The notes under the pieces are model-generated. The model worked only from the letters and a program-made list of their open reading frames with translations. It was not told the origin of the DNA and made no database searches. Position numbers and translations under genes: made by a program. A DNA stretch of 64,000 nucleotides from Rhodospirillales bacterium (lineage in GTDB: Bacteria; Pseudomonadota; Alphaproteobacteria; Acetobacterales; Acetobacteraceae): assembly GCA_025352665.1 (NCBI GenBank), contig JANXSM010000172.1:1-64000 (forward strand), written 5' to 3'. Shown one piece after another: positions 47,549 to 56,237 of this stretch; position 1 is the stretch's first letter; every line of letters begins with the position of its first letter.

Positions 47549-48271
47549 GTCGGCTGGCTCCAGGTGCTAAGGCCATTGGGGCGATGAGGGGCAGTGGGGC
47601 GCTGCCCCGCGGAGAGGTCATCAAGTTTCCGTTGCGACACGTTGATAGTGTCATATATGTGGGTTTTTTGCCTGATATAGCAATGAAGATCTAACACAGG
47701 TCGGATCGACAAAAAAATACTACAAAATTGAGAATGGTTTATTCGACAGAATAAAAAAGTTATTCAGAATTTGTTAAAAAATAGAGTCGAAAATGTCAGA
47801 ATATATTTCTTGCAACAAGAATGCGCTCGCTGAATACGCGATCTACGGGTGTGTGCTCGGCGCCCTGGTTCTGGGCACCCTGCTGGCCGTCGTCTTGCAT
47901 CACTGACCGCCGATTGTTGAATTTGACGATCCTCGTGCATCCCCGGCAGCGCCTCGCGCCCGCTGGGCCGCCGGCATTGCTCCGCGTATCAGATCGTATT
48001 CCGACGGTCCATCGGTTCCCCCGATGTCAACGATCTGTGAGGGTACACGGAAATTGTGAAAAAATCGTAAATCCAACCTTGTTCCGTTGCCGACACCGAG
48101 TATGTTGGAGATAAGTTAAGCAATGTTGGGAACCGCGGGCGGCATGCTCCTTCTGGGAGTGGGTCGCAGCTCCTGGCTGAGCTCAAGTCCGTAGGTTCCC
48201 ATCAGGCGGTCCGCGAGTCCGCTACTAGGTGGACGGACTGCAGAAAGGAATTTGCAGCGGATGCGAGTGTC
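47549..48271. other. AT-rich intergenic spacer of the accessory island
   Basis: 723 bases without a convincing gene. About 47630-47820 is markedly AT-rich (for instance ATAAAAAAGTTATTCAG) against a high-GC background. A small hairpin GGGGCAG/CTGCCCC lies at 47588-47608. A possible 31-codon TTG-started frame (47811-47906) would encode a one-helix peptide ending LVLGTLLAVVLHH, but it has no good ribosome-binding site. Confidence 0.6.
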
Positions 48272-48925
48272 ATGATCGTGGGATATGCCGCTCTCCAGGC
48301 CGGTGCGGCCAACACGCAGATGAGCGAGCCACATACCGCATTGATCGCGGCTGGCGTGCAACGCCTGTTCATCGACGTGATCGCCAGCGGCATGCCTCGC
48401 AGTCAGCTCGACGCCGCTATTGAGGTGGTCGGGTCCGGCGATTTGCTGGTGAGTTCCACCGTCGAGACGTTGGCTCGGTCGACGACCGACCTGCTGTCGA
48501 TCGTCGACCGCCTGCATGCGAAAGAGGCAGCCTTGCTGGTGCTTCGCGTGGCCAATCGCCTGCCGTTGGACACCCGCACTGTGGAAGGTCGCGCCATGCT
48601 TGGCGCGCTGGCCATCATCAACATGCTAGAACAGAGCGGAAGCGCGCCCACATCGATGGGCGATGCGCCAGAGCCGGTGCGTCCGCGGGGCCGGCCGGCT
48701 ACCGCGTACGCGCAATCGGACGAAGTCGCACGGCTGCATTCCGAGGGGCTGCGCGCCACCGACATCGCGGTAAGGCTTGGGATCGGTCGCGCATCTGTCT
48801 ATCGCATCTTGAGCCAGGGCGGCTCGGTCCGCCAGGATGCGCGGCCGGATCCCCAGATACCCGCCGATCTCAGCCGGGCCACATCGCTGGCCCGTCGGTT
48901 GAACTTTGGACACACAGCGGGCTGA
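48272..48925 (+). CDS. serine-recombinase-like DNA-binding protein, catalytically degenerate (paralogue 1)
   Basis: 217 residues. Residues 1-120 follow the resolvase fold: IVGYAALQAG where recombinases have GYARVST, then AAGVQRLFIDVIASG, SGDLLVSSTVETLARSTTDLL and GRAMLGALAIINMLEQ. The nucleophilic serine and the Arg two residues before it are replaced (Gln, Ala), and the first Arg of LDRLGR is Thr, so strand cleavage is not expected. The C-terminal Hin-type helix-turn-helix is intact: RGRPATAYAQSDEVARLHSEG with GIGRASVYRIL. The ATG has GAAAGGAA about 25 bases upstream. It converges with a diverged paralogue 43 bases away. I infer a DNA-binding or regulatory role. Confidence 0.75.
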   Translation: MIVGYAALQAGAANTQMSEPHTALIAAGVQRLFIDVIASGMPRSQLDAAIEVVGSGDLLVSSTVETLARSTTDLLSIVDRLHAKEAALLVLRVANRLPLDTRTVEGRAMLGALAIINMLEQSGSAPTSMGDAPEPVRPRGRPATAYAQSDEVARLHSEGLRATDIAVRLGIGRASVYRILSQGGSVRQDARPDPQIPADLSRATSLARRLNFGHTAG

Positions 48926-48968
48926 TCTGGGTTCGGTTCGCGGGCATCATGACTGCCTGAAGCGCGGG

Positions 48969-49688
48969 TCAGGGCCTCGTGATGCGGAACGCCGACAGGA
49001 AGTCGGTGCGCACGGTTGCGGGCAGCGGCCGCCGCTGCTCCTCCGACGCCCCCAGGCCCACGCCGGTGGGCGAGGTCGTGGTCATGTTGATTACCCGATA
49101 GACAGAGGCGCGACAGATCCGGAGCCGGTCGGCAATATCGGTTGCCCGCATGCCGGCGGCGCGCAACCGCGCGATCTCGCTGGCCTGATTGGAAGCAGTC
49201 GGTGGCCGCCCCCGCGGACGCCGCGGGACGAAGCTGTTGGCTGTGATATCGAGCGACGGGCGGCTGTCGCCTGGCTGGTACATCCCGACCTGGAACAGGC
49301 TGGGTGCTCCCGGCCGGTCGAAGGCTGCGAGCAGACCGAGCGCTGCGAGCATCGTGGCGCCGGTCGGGGTGGCGGTGTCGAGTTCCTGCTGCCCGGTCAC
49401 CTGCGGGATACGCAGCGAGGCGCCCTGGGCCGATAGCCGGTTGGTGATCGAGAGCAGTTCTGCCACGGACCGTGCGAGATGACCGGGCACCAGCGACAGC
49501 AGCACATCACCCTGGCCGGCGGTTGCCAGTGCGCAGTCGAGCGCCGGGCGGAGCGGTGCGCCGGCCGTGGCCGGTGAGCCGGTTTCAACGAACACCGCAT
49601 CGGCGCCGGCTTCAGTCAGATCCTGGCGCAGGCGGGCTACGGTGGCCAGATCGGCCGCGGCGGGAACGTGTCCATATCCGATGATCAT
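48969..49688 (-). CDS. serine-recombinase-like DNA-binding protein, catalytically degenerate (paralogue 2)
   Basis: 239 residues. Same architecture as its convergent neighbour: IIGYGHVPAA (catalytic Ser replaced by Pro, Arg by His), GQGDVLLSLVPGHLARSVAELL (LDRLGR becomes PGHLAR), GATMLAALGLLAAFDRPG, a longer linker, then a helix-turn-helix PRGRPPTASNQASEIARLRA with RICRASVYRVI. Outside the helix-turn-helix the two proteins are strongly diverged, so the duplication is old or the two were acquired separately. The ancestral recombination activity should be absent. Confidence 0.75.
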   Translation of the reverse strand: MIIGYGHVPAAADLATVARLRQDLTEAGADAVFVETGSPATAGAPLRPALDCALATAGQGDVLLSLVPGHLARSVAELLSITNRLSAQGASLRIPQVTGQQELDTATPTGATMLAALGLLAAFDRPGAPSLFQVGMYQPGDSRPSLDITANSFVPRRPRGRPPTASNQASEIARLRAAGMRATDIADRLRICRASVYRVINMTTTSPTGVGLGASEEQRRPLPATVRTDFLSAFRITRP

Positions 49689-49831
49689 GTCGGGGTCTCG
49701 CTTCCAAAATCAGAGGTTGGCGCGCGCATCGGAGCGATATCGCCTGAGGTAATCTCAACCGTGTGGTAAAATTGCACGGTAAAACAATAGCTTATAGCCT
49801 GCTCGCCTCGCTTGTCAGAAGCGATTAGGCT

Positions 49832-50161
49832 CTAGAGGTAGTGGAGCAGGCCGACATAGGCCGCGATGAAGACCATGCCCGTCACCACGCTGTCCTTGTC
49901 GAACATCTCCAGCAGATATTCGGTGTAACTCGATGGCTGCAGGGAGTGTGGCGGCGGGGCGGCGAAGCGGAGGTTGGCACGCAGGGCCGCCGCGGCCGCA
50001 GCGTCACGCAATGTGAAGCGCGTCCCAATGGCAGCATCTGCCGTCGCGGCATCGGCACGCCACAAGTTCGAAACGAACGGCGCCATCTGATGCTGGGGCG
50101 TGCAGGCGTATTCCTCCTGCAGCAAGAACTCATCCGTGTAAGTTACATCGAACGGGGTCAT
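49832..50161 (-). CDS. small protein with C-terminal membrane helix, hypothetical
   Basis: 109 residues. Begins MTPFDVTYTDEFLLQEEYAC, has an Ala-rich middle and ends with one hydrophobic segment (VVTGMVFIAAYVGLLHYL) that reaches the C-terminus, suggesting a tail-anchored protein. No family recognised. Its upstream DNA is the AT-rich spacer from 50162. Confidence 0.5.
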   Translation of the reverse strand: MTPFDVTYTDEFLLQEEYACTPQHQMAPFVSNLWRADAATADAAIGTRFTLRDAAAAAALRANLRFAAPPPHSLQPSSYTEYLLEMFDKDSVVTGMVFIAAYVGLLHYL

Positions 50162-50400
50162 TTCGGCACCTGTATCGTTGATGCACTATTGAATGCTTAA
50201 ATAAATTATAACTTTCAACAACAAAAATCAATTATTAATTTAGTTATCGAAACTCGTTATTTTTGTAAATCTAATATATCGCATTTTCGATATTGGATAG
50301 TTGGATTACGGCGGCTTTATTGAGTGTTTGTCGGTCTCGAAATCCCAACGCCACCGAGACGTCTTGATACGGTCAGGGATTTCCGAGACGTCCGGCTGAC
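50162..50400. other. AT-rich spacer between orphan genes
   Basis: About 50190-50330 is very AT-rich (TTAAATAAATTATAACTTTC and similar), far from the surrounding composition. It probably holds the promoter of the minus-strand gene ending at 49832. No gene or tRNA is seen. Confidence 0.55.
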
Positions 50401-50431
50401 AAAAAAACCCTGCCCGGTCAGTGGCAGGGTT
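50401..50431 (-). terminator. Rho-independent terminator of the gene at 50460-51293
   Basis: On the minus strand AACCCTGCC pairs with GGCAGGGTT (50406-50431) around an 8-base loop, and a run of T follows directly. It lies 29 bases after the stop of the gene starting at 51293. Confidence 0.85.
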
Positions 50432-50459
50432 CGTTGCCGATACGCGCGGGCCGTGTTGG

Positions 50460-51293
50460 TCAACCGTTGCTGGAAAGCAGGGCCGCCAGCAGATCGGCAT
50501 TGCGGCGGGTTTGTTCGAGCCGGGTGGTGGCCGTCGGATCGGCCTCGTAGCGGCCGGGCGTGCCGCGCAGGCTGGCAGAGATTAAACTCCAGCGAACGCA
50601 GAGCAGCCAATGGATCTGGGTATCCGCAAACAGCGCCTCCGGCCACGGCACAAAGTCGACGATGAAGCGGCGCGCGGATGCGGTCTGGCGCTCTAGGGTT
50701 TGCAGATTATGCTGGCTGCGCAGCTGTTCCAGGAAGTGGCTCGAGCCACTTTGGACCGGCACTGCACTGTGCAGCATGATCGGGCTCGGCGGAAATCCAG
50801 GGCCCGCCGTCGGAGGCTGGCCGTGCTGGCGTAGCTTGTACTCGATCAGCCCGTCGACCAGGTGGCTGGTCCAGCCGGCGGCATTGCCCAGCCTGCGCAG
50901 CAGTGCGGGTTCGGTAACATGAGCGATATTCTGCAGGTCGGCGCGTTCTGTGATCATTCGCATCGGCATGCGGCCTGGCCCGTACATCAGGGTCAGGCAC
51001 AGCAGGTTCTCGGCGGACGGCACGCCACGGCGGCGCAACATGGCGCCATGGGCGTGGGCGGAGGTGTCGAGGTCGACGATCCGGCCAATATGCTGGGCGG
51101 CGGCGAACCAGTCCCGCGTGGCCTCGTCGGCGCGAGAGCCTGCGAGGCCGGCGGATGTAGGGCCAGCAGTGTCGTAACTGAACGACTCATAGGCCGCCTC
51201 GCGGAGGTCTGCTCTATCCTTGCCGTCGTCGCGTGCAGCGGCGGAACGGGAATGCATGCCGAAATCGGCGGGAAGGCCTCGGGCGATGGACAT
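50460..51293 (-). CDS. orphan protein with IS4-transposase-type N-terminal domain
   Basis: 277 residues. Residues about 67-165 read like the N-terminal domain of IS4-group transposases: IVDLDTSAHAHGAMLRRRGV, AENLLCLTLMYGPGRMPMRM, ALLRRLGNAAGWTSHLVDGL (family pattern: GALrRrRgv, LLrLaLaYGPggls, ALlkRLrnAadWL). The DDE catalytic domain is missing; the C-terminal part is unrelated and unrecognised. A clean terminator and intact frame suggest a kept, repurposed gene, not debris. A plain fragment of an IS element is the alternative. Confidence 0.55.
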   Translation of the reverse strand: MSIARGLPADFGMHSRSAAARDDGKDRADLREAAYESFSYDTAGPTSAGLAGSRADEATRDWFAAAQHIGRIVDLDTSAHAHGAMLRRRGVPSAENLLCLTLMYGPGRMPMRMITERADLQNIAHVTEPALLRRLGNAAGWTSHLVDGLIEYKLRQHGQPPTAGPGFPPSPIMLHSAVPVQSGSSHFLEQLRSQHNLQTLERQTASARRFIVDFVPWPEALFADTQIHWLLCVRWSLISASLRGTPGRYEADPTATTRLEQTRRNADLLAALLSSNG

Positions 51294-51760
51294 CAGGTGC
51301 TAACCCCTTGCAACCCGATCGTGTTAGGCGAACGGAAAAGCTAAAAAAACACTCCAATATTTCAAAAAAAGGGTGGACGTAAATTATGGTGATTTTATTA
51401 CTTGGATCTTAATGCAAAGCGCCGCGAGAGTCCGCTGGCATCTGGCAGCAATGCGGTCAGTCAGGCATCTGGGTGCCGGCCTGCGCCAGGATTGCGCAAT
51501 GCGGCGACCTGCACCCTGCAGCACCGCAGGGTCGCCCGTTATCATCGGTGCTGCGATCATGCCATCAGCGATGGTCAGGTTCTGGCATGTACATGCAGGC
51601 CTGTTTAATCCGACAAGGGGGCACAGCCAGGCCGGACCGGAAAGCCGACCCGGTCAACTTGAGGACGAGCGCCATGTTCCTGCCAAACAAGCGGGCTTGA
51701 TCGCGGATTGACGTCGGCGGACAGGGCCGCCAAAGCCTCGTGACCAAACCGGAGGCAAGG
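51294..51760. other. intergenic region upstream of the porin gene
   Basis: About 465 bases. 51340-51420 is AT-rich, with AAAAAAA runs, and probably carries the promoter of the minus-strand gene. The remainder is GC-rich, without a recognisable gene. Just before the porin start is GGAGG (51750-51755). Confidence 0.5.
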
Positions 51761-53161
51761 ATGCGCATCGCCGCCACTACATTCACCCTCGTGTTCCCGT
51801 TGGCGCTCCCTCTGGTGCTCGCCGTGACGCCCGCCTCGGCGCAGACCCCGGCGCCCACCGCACAGCAGCCGGCGACCGAGACTGCCACGAGCCCATCGGC
51901 GGAGAAATCCCTCTGGGAGCGGGACACGCTGCTCGGTGACCCCTCCGGTCTGCGCAGCCGCCTGATCGACCACGGTATTACCTTCGCCATGACCGATACC
52001 GAGGAGGTGTTCGCCAATCTCGGCGGCGGTCTGCGCCGCGGCACCGTCTACGAAGGCCTCACCCAGGTCACTCTGAAACTCGACAGCGAGAAGTTCGGCC
52101 TATGGTCGGGCGGCACGCTGGTCGCCTCCGCCAACCAGATCCGCGGCCGCGGCCCGTCGCGCGATCTGGTCGGCAATCTGCAAACACTGAGCAGTATCGA
52201 GGCGCAGCCGTCTACCAAGCTGTACGACCTGTATTACGAACAGAGCCTGCTCGGCGGCAAACTCTCGATCCGTGCCGGCCAGTTCGGCGCCGACGAGGAA
52301 TTCATCGTCAGCGGCTACGCGGCCAACTTCGTCAACAGCAGCTTCGGCTTCCCGATCCTGCCGGCGGTGGACCTGCCGAACGGCGGGCCGGACTATCCTC
52401 TGGCCATACCCGGCGTCCGGATCAAATTCGCACCGACCGACACGGTCACGTTGCTGGGCGCCGTATTCAACGGCAGTCCGATCGCCCTCGGCAGCAATCC
52501 GCAGGATAACTCGGGCACCGATTTCCGCACCGGCGACGGGGTTTTTGCGATTGCCGAACTGCAATACGCGCTGAACCAGGCGGACAGCGACACGGGGCTT
52601 CCCGGCACCTATCGGTTTGGCGTCTGGTACCACTCACAAAGTTTCCCAGACCTGTCGCCCCGCCAGGCCGTACGATCCTATCGCGGCAACGCCAGCGTCT
52701 ATGCGGTGGTCGACCAACTTGTCTGGCGTGGGGGCAACAAAAACGCCGACAGCACCGATCCTACCAAGCAGCGCGGAATAGGTGTGTTCGCGCGGGTCAT
52801 GGGCGCCCCTGACGACCGCAATACGGTCGATTTCGCGGCCAGTGCCGGCGTGGTCTGGAACGGTCCAATCGATCAGCGCCAGGATGACCGTCTGGCGCTC
52901 GGGGTGAACTATGCACATCTCTCAAACCATGCCCGCACTGCTGACCGCATCGCCCAAGGCCAGATTGCGGGCTACCCGATCCGCAGCAGCGAAACCGCGA
53001 TCGAGCTCAGCTATATCGCCCAGGTCACCGGCTGGATGCAGCTGCAGCCAAACCTGCAATACGTGACCCGTCCCGGGGGCGGGGTTCCGGCGCCTGATCT
53101 GCCGCAGCGGCTGCTGCGCGATGCCACCGTGCTGGGATTGCGGGGGATCGTCACCTTCTGA
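51761..53161 (+). CDS. oprB: OprB-family carbohydrate-selective porin
   Basis: 466 residues from the ATG at 51761 with GGAGG six bases upstream. A signal peptide ends near ASAQTP (about residue 28). The barrel region has family features: LRSRLIDHGITFAMTDTEEVFANLGGG, LYDLYYEQSLLGGKLSIRAGQF, and the end LLRDATVLGLRGIVTF with a terminal Phe. OprB porins admit sugars and polyols through the outer membrane. It is a single gene, without a sugar transporter beside it. Confidence 0.9.
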   Translation: MRIAATTFTLVFPLALPLVLAVTPASAQTPAPTAQQPATETATSPSAEKSLWERDTLLGDPSGLRSRLIDHGITFAMTDTEEVFANLGGGLRRGTVYEGLTQVTLKLDSEKFGLWSGGTLVASANQIRGRGPSRDLVGNLQTLSSIEAQPSTKLYDLYYEQSLLGGKLSIRAGQFGADEEFIVSGYAANFVNSSFGFPILPAVDLPNGGPDYPLAIPGVRIKFAPTDTVTLLGAVFNGSPIALGSNPQDNSGTDFRTGDGVFAIAELQYALNQADSDTGLPGTYRFGVWYHSQSFPDLSPRQAVRSYRGNASVYAVVDQLVWRGGNKNADSTDPTKQRGIGVFARVMGAPDDRNTVDFAASAGVVWNGPIDQRQDDRLALGVNYAHLSNHARTADRIAQGQIAGYPIRSSETAIELSYIAQVTGWMQLQPNLQYVTRPGGGVPAPDLPQRLLRDATVLGLRGIVTF

Positions 53162-53208
53162 TACCAGCCCGCCGGGCTGGCCGGTGGCGCGCAAAATATG
53201 ACGCAAGC

Positions 53209-53991
53209 TCAGCCCTTGGCGTAGAACCGTCGTTCCCATTCCTTATGGTTGCCGGCACTTTCGCGAATGAACGGCGTGAACACCGATAGATTGAGGATCA
53301 GCCAGTTCACCAACCGCGCCGGAAACTTGAGCGGCTTCACGAAATCCACGAACAGCACCACCCGCGTCTTGTCGCTGTGGTTCCAGGCCTCGTGCTCATA
53401 GGCGTCGTCGAACACCAGCACACGGCCCTCCTCCCAGTGGCAGATTTCGCGGTCGACCCGGATCGCGATGTCGCCCTCTGGCACGATCAGCCCCATGTGC
53501 AACCGCAGCACGCCGTTGTATGGCCCGCGATGGGGTGGCAGGTGCTTGCCGGGTTCGAAAATCGAGAACATCGCGGTCTTGATGCCAGGGATCTGCCGGA
53601 TCGCTTGCCACGTGTCGGGGCAGGCGGCGATGTTGCGGTCTGACCGCACGCCATAGCCCACCAGGAAGAACGACTTCCAGCCGCGGTCCTTGCTGATCGT
53701 CTTCACATCGGTCGAGATGTCCTGAACGCTCGGCAACTCACTCTGCCGCCGCAGAACCTGCGTCAACTCGGCACGGATCAAAGGCGCCCGCCGCTCGAGC
53801 TCCGCCACCCAGGGAAACACGGCGTTGTCGTAGACCGGGGGATTGCCGACACGCGAGTGGCGGATGTTCAGTCGCTCCGCAGCCTCCACAATGCGCATGA
53901 AAGCCCGTGCGATCCGGCTCGGTCGCGTCAACGGAACGATCCGGTCGGTACCGAAACTTTGGCTGGGCTCGGCGAGCGGCATAGGCCGCAT
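53209..53991 (-). CDS. aspartyl/asparaginyl beta-hydroxylase family protein (LpxO-like)
   Basis: 260 residues from the ATG at 53991; the frame is open to 54108, and an internal GTG is also possible. The Fe(II)/2-oxoglutarate core is clear: FSIFEPGKHLPPHRGPYNGVLRLHMGLIVP (first metal His), then VLVFDDAYEHEAWNHSDKTRVVLFVDFV (second His and the Arg that binds 2-oxoglutarate). The C-terminal hydrophobic stretch (LVNWLILNLSVF) suggests membrane association. LpxO relatives 2-hydroxylate lipid A fatty acids, which is the most likely role, but other hydroxylation targets exist. Confidence 0.82.
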   Translation of the reverse strand: MRPMPLAEPSQSFGTDRIVPLTRPSRIARAFMRIVEAAERLNIRHSRVGNPPVYDNAVFPWVAELERRAPLIRAELTQVLRRQSELPSVQDISTDVKTISKDRGWKSFFLVGYGVRSDRNIAACPDTWQAIRQIPGIKTAMFSIFEPGKHLPPHRGPYNGVLRLHMGLIVPEGDIAIRVDREICHWEEGRVLVFDDAYEHEAWNHSDKTRVVLFVDFVKPLKFPARLVNWLILNLSVFTPFIRESAGNHKEWERRFYAKG

Positions 53992-54280
53992 AAGTTGTTG
54001 TTGCACCAAGATATCCCCCGACGAGTCTGCACCAAAAGTCGATTCGGACGGTGACAGTTCCCAAACCGTCCGATTAATCGACTTTGTCGATCCGAACGGG
54101 CAGGGCAATCGTTGGAGTATGGAGTTGCGATTACATTCGCGTTAACATATCAGGCGCGCGCATCCGACGGGCAATAGCCCTTGAGTTCGCAGCGACGCGC
54201 GCGGCCCAGACGCCAGGCCTCGCATGGCTGGCCGGACAGTTGCCGCCGGATCAGGGACAAGCCGTGCGCGCGTGCAACCA

Positions 54281-54383
54281 GAACGTGATGACCGCAGGTG
54301 GAATCACCGAAAAGTCTGAATCACGCAATAAAACAAAGAGCCAGAGCGGGATGACGTCGCCTATCAGACGCCATTCCGCTCTA
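54281..54383. repeat. palindromic repeat, copy 2 (both modules)
   Basis: Same two modules as at 17661-17766, in opposite orientation. Module B: ACGTGATGACCGCAGGTGGA, TCACCGAAAAGTCTGAATCA, then ATAAAACAAAGAGC. Module A: AGAGCGGGATGACGTC, GCCTATCAG and GACGCCATTCCGCTCTA (stem with a few mismatches). The last 12 bases, CATTCCGCTCTA, equal the right end of the IS630 remnant at 176-187. It lies in the 650-base gap between the hydroxylase and the small gene before hemA, which has nothing else clear. Confidence 0.85.
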
Positions 54384-54641
54384 GGCAGGTCAGCAACAGC
54401 CTTTCGCCATTCAGGAAGATCCAGCTGCCGAGGTAATTACCGAATATACGACGACAAGGCGGCTGGCCCAGGTGAGCGGCGACACCGGGCTCGCCGGGGA
54501 CTATACTATGTCCACCTGCGCTCTTCGGGTGTGGGGCTGGCAGGAAGTGAGTTTTCTGATGAGGTTTGTCACGGGATCGCGACGCCACGCCTGCCACGAG
54601 GCATGCAGCGGTTGGGCGCATTTCCTGTACGGAACCAGGCG

Positions 54642-54848
54642 ATGATCTGCCCCGAGCTCGCCATCGTCCTGGGCGGGACGGCGGCGACGATGATCCTGGG
54701 CCTGGTGGAGCATTGGGCCATGATTCTGCCCGTGCGCTTCGCCGGCCTGTGGAACTTGCGCAGCATCCCGGCACCGGCGCCGCTGGAAGTACATGCCCAC
54801 CGCTCCCACACTCACCGTAGTTTGGCACAGGTCCAGAGGATCCCATGA
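54642..54848 (+). CDS. small membrane protein coupled to hemA, hypothetical
   Basis: 68 residues: [20 protein letters not shown] starts a single hydrophobic segment, and the tail is His/Arg/Ser-rich ([10 protein letters not shown]). Its TGA overlaps the hemA ATG in the ATGA arrangement, which argues for translational coupling. GGAACCAGG upstream may serve as ribosome-binding site. The His-rich tail could bind metal or heme, but this is a guess. A chance frame cannot be excluded. Confidence 0.4.
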   Translation: MICPELAIVLGGTAATMILGLVEHWAMILPVRFAGLWNLRSIPAPAPLEVHAHRSHTHRSLAQVQRIP

Positions 54849-56068
54849 ATTACGAAGCCTTCTTCGGCAAGCAGCTCGACGGTCTGCGGCGCGAAGGCCG
54901 CTACCGTGTTTTCGCCGACCTGGAACGCCATGCCGGCCGCTTCCCCCGCGCCACCCGCCATACCAAACGCGGCAAGCGCGACGTGGTCGATGAGGTGACG
55001 GTGTGGTGCTCGAACGACTATCTCGGCATGGGCCAGCACCCGGACGTGCTGGCCGCGATGCACGCAGCGCTCGACCAATGTGGCGCCGGCGCCGGTGGCA
55101 CCCGCAACATCAGCGGCACCAACCACCACCATGTCATCCTCGAACAGGAACTGGCCGACCTGCATCGCAAGGAGGCGGCGCTGCTGTTCACCTCCGGCTA
55201 TGTCTCCAACTGGGCGACCCTCTCCACGCTGGCCTCGAAAATGCCCGGTTGCGTGATCCTGTCCGACGCCGGCAACCACGCTTCGATGATCGAAGGCATT
55301 CGCCACAGCCGCGCCGAGACGATCATCTGGAAGCACAACGACGTGGCCGACCTCGAGACCAAGCTCGCCATGCTTGATCCCGCGCGCCCCAAGTTGATTG
55401 CCTTTGAGAGCGTGTACTCCATGGAGGGCGACATTTGCCCGATGCTGGAAATCTGCGACCTCGCGGATAAATACGCCGCGATGACCTATCTCGACGAGGT
55501 CCATGCCGTCGGCATGTATGGCCACCGTGGCGGCGGCATTTCCGAGCGCGAGGGCCTGGCGCATCGCATCACCGTCATCGAGGGCACGCTGGCCAAGGCG
55601 TTCGGCGTGGTCGGCGGCTATATCGCAGGCTCGGCCAACATGTGCGACTTCGTGCGCAGCTTCGCCTCCGGCTTCATCTTCAGCACCGCCCTGCCTCCGG
55701 CGGTGGCCGCTGGGGCGGTGGCGAGCATCCGCTATCTCAAGACCAGCACGAAGGAACGCGAGCTACAGCAGGAACGCGCCGCCACCTTGCGGGTCATGCT
55801 CGATATCGCGGGATTGCCGCATCACGACAACACCAGCCACATCGTGCCGGTGATGGTGGGCGACGCCGTGCGCTGCAAGCAGCTCAGCGACCTGCTGCTC
55901 GACTACTACGGGATTTACGTACAACCGATCAATTACCCCACCGTCGCCCGCGGCACCGAGCGGCTGCGGCTGACTCCAGGGCCACTCCACACCGACGAGG
56001 ACATGGCGCATCTGGTGGCGTCGCTCGCGGAAATCTGGTCGGAGCTGAGCTTGGCCCGCGCCGCGTAA
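54845..56068 (+). CDS. hemA: 5-aminolevulinate synthase
   Basis: 407 residues, the usual length. PLP alpha-oxoamine synthase signature: [62 protein letters not shown] and the Schiff-base lysine in [19 protein letters not shown]. It condenses glycine and succinyl-CoA to 5-aminolevulinate, the alphaproteobacterial entry to heme and bacteriochlorophyll. It is followed 169 bases later by heme oxygenase. Confidence 0.97.
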   Translation: MNYEAFFGKQLDGLRREGRYRVFADLERHAGRFPRATRHTKRGKRDVVDEVTVWCSNDYLGMGQHPDVLAAMHAALDQCGAGAGGTRNISGTNHHHVILEQELADLHRKEAALLFTSGYVSNWATLSTLASKMPGCVILSDAGNHASMIEGIRHSRAETIIWKHNDVADLETKLAMLDPARPKLIAFESVYSMEGDICPMLEICDLADKYAAMTYLDEVHAVGMYGHRGGGISEREGLAHRITVIEGTLAKAFGVVGGYIAGSANMCDFVRSFASGFIFSTALPPAVAAGAVASIRYLKTSTKERELQQERAATLRVMLDIAGLPHHDNTSHIVPVMVGDAVRCKQLSDLLLDYYGIYVQPINYPTVARGTERLRLTPGPLHTDEDMAHLVASLAEIWSELSLARAA

Positions 56069-56076
56069 ACCGGACT

Positions 56077-56092
56077 GGTCATCACGCTCTAA
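56077..56092. repeat. fragment of the palindromic repeat (module B end)
   Basis: GGTCATCACGCTCTAA, identical to the outer end of module B in copy 1 (17751-17766). Just after hemA. Confidence 0.6.
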
Positions 56093-56237
56093 GCTCGCCA
56101 GCGTGGCCCGGGCGGGCGAGGTGCTTGACCGATTGATCCGCCATGCCGACGTGAAGTCGGATATAGAGTGCCGTCCATGAACAGCAGGTTGGATTGTCGA
56201 CAGTGACAACGAATAAGCCGGCCAGCGAAGCCGGCGG

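Noticed and set aside
47811-47906. 31-codon TTG-started frame with one membrane helix
   Set aside because: No ribosome-binding site and a rare start; too short to support on sequence alone, though worth a look with expression data.
51578-51595. TGGCATGTACATGCA upstream of the porin as a sigma-54 promoter
   Set aside because: Spacing between GG and GC is again nine bases, so it fails the required geometry.
56093-56237. Possible IS fragment after hemA
   Set aside because: Neither strand gives a recognisable transposase segment; only the short module-B end of the palindromic repeat is supported.
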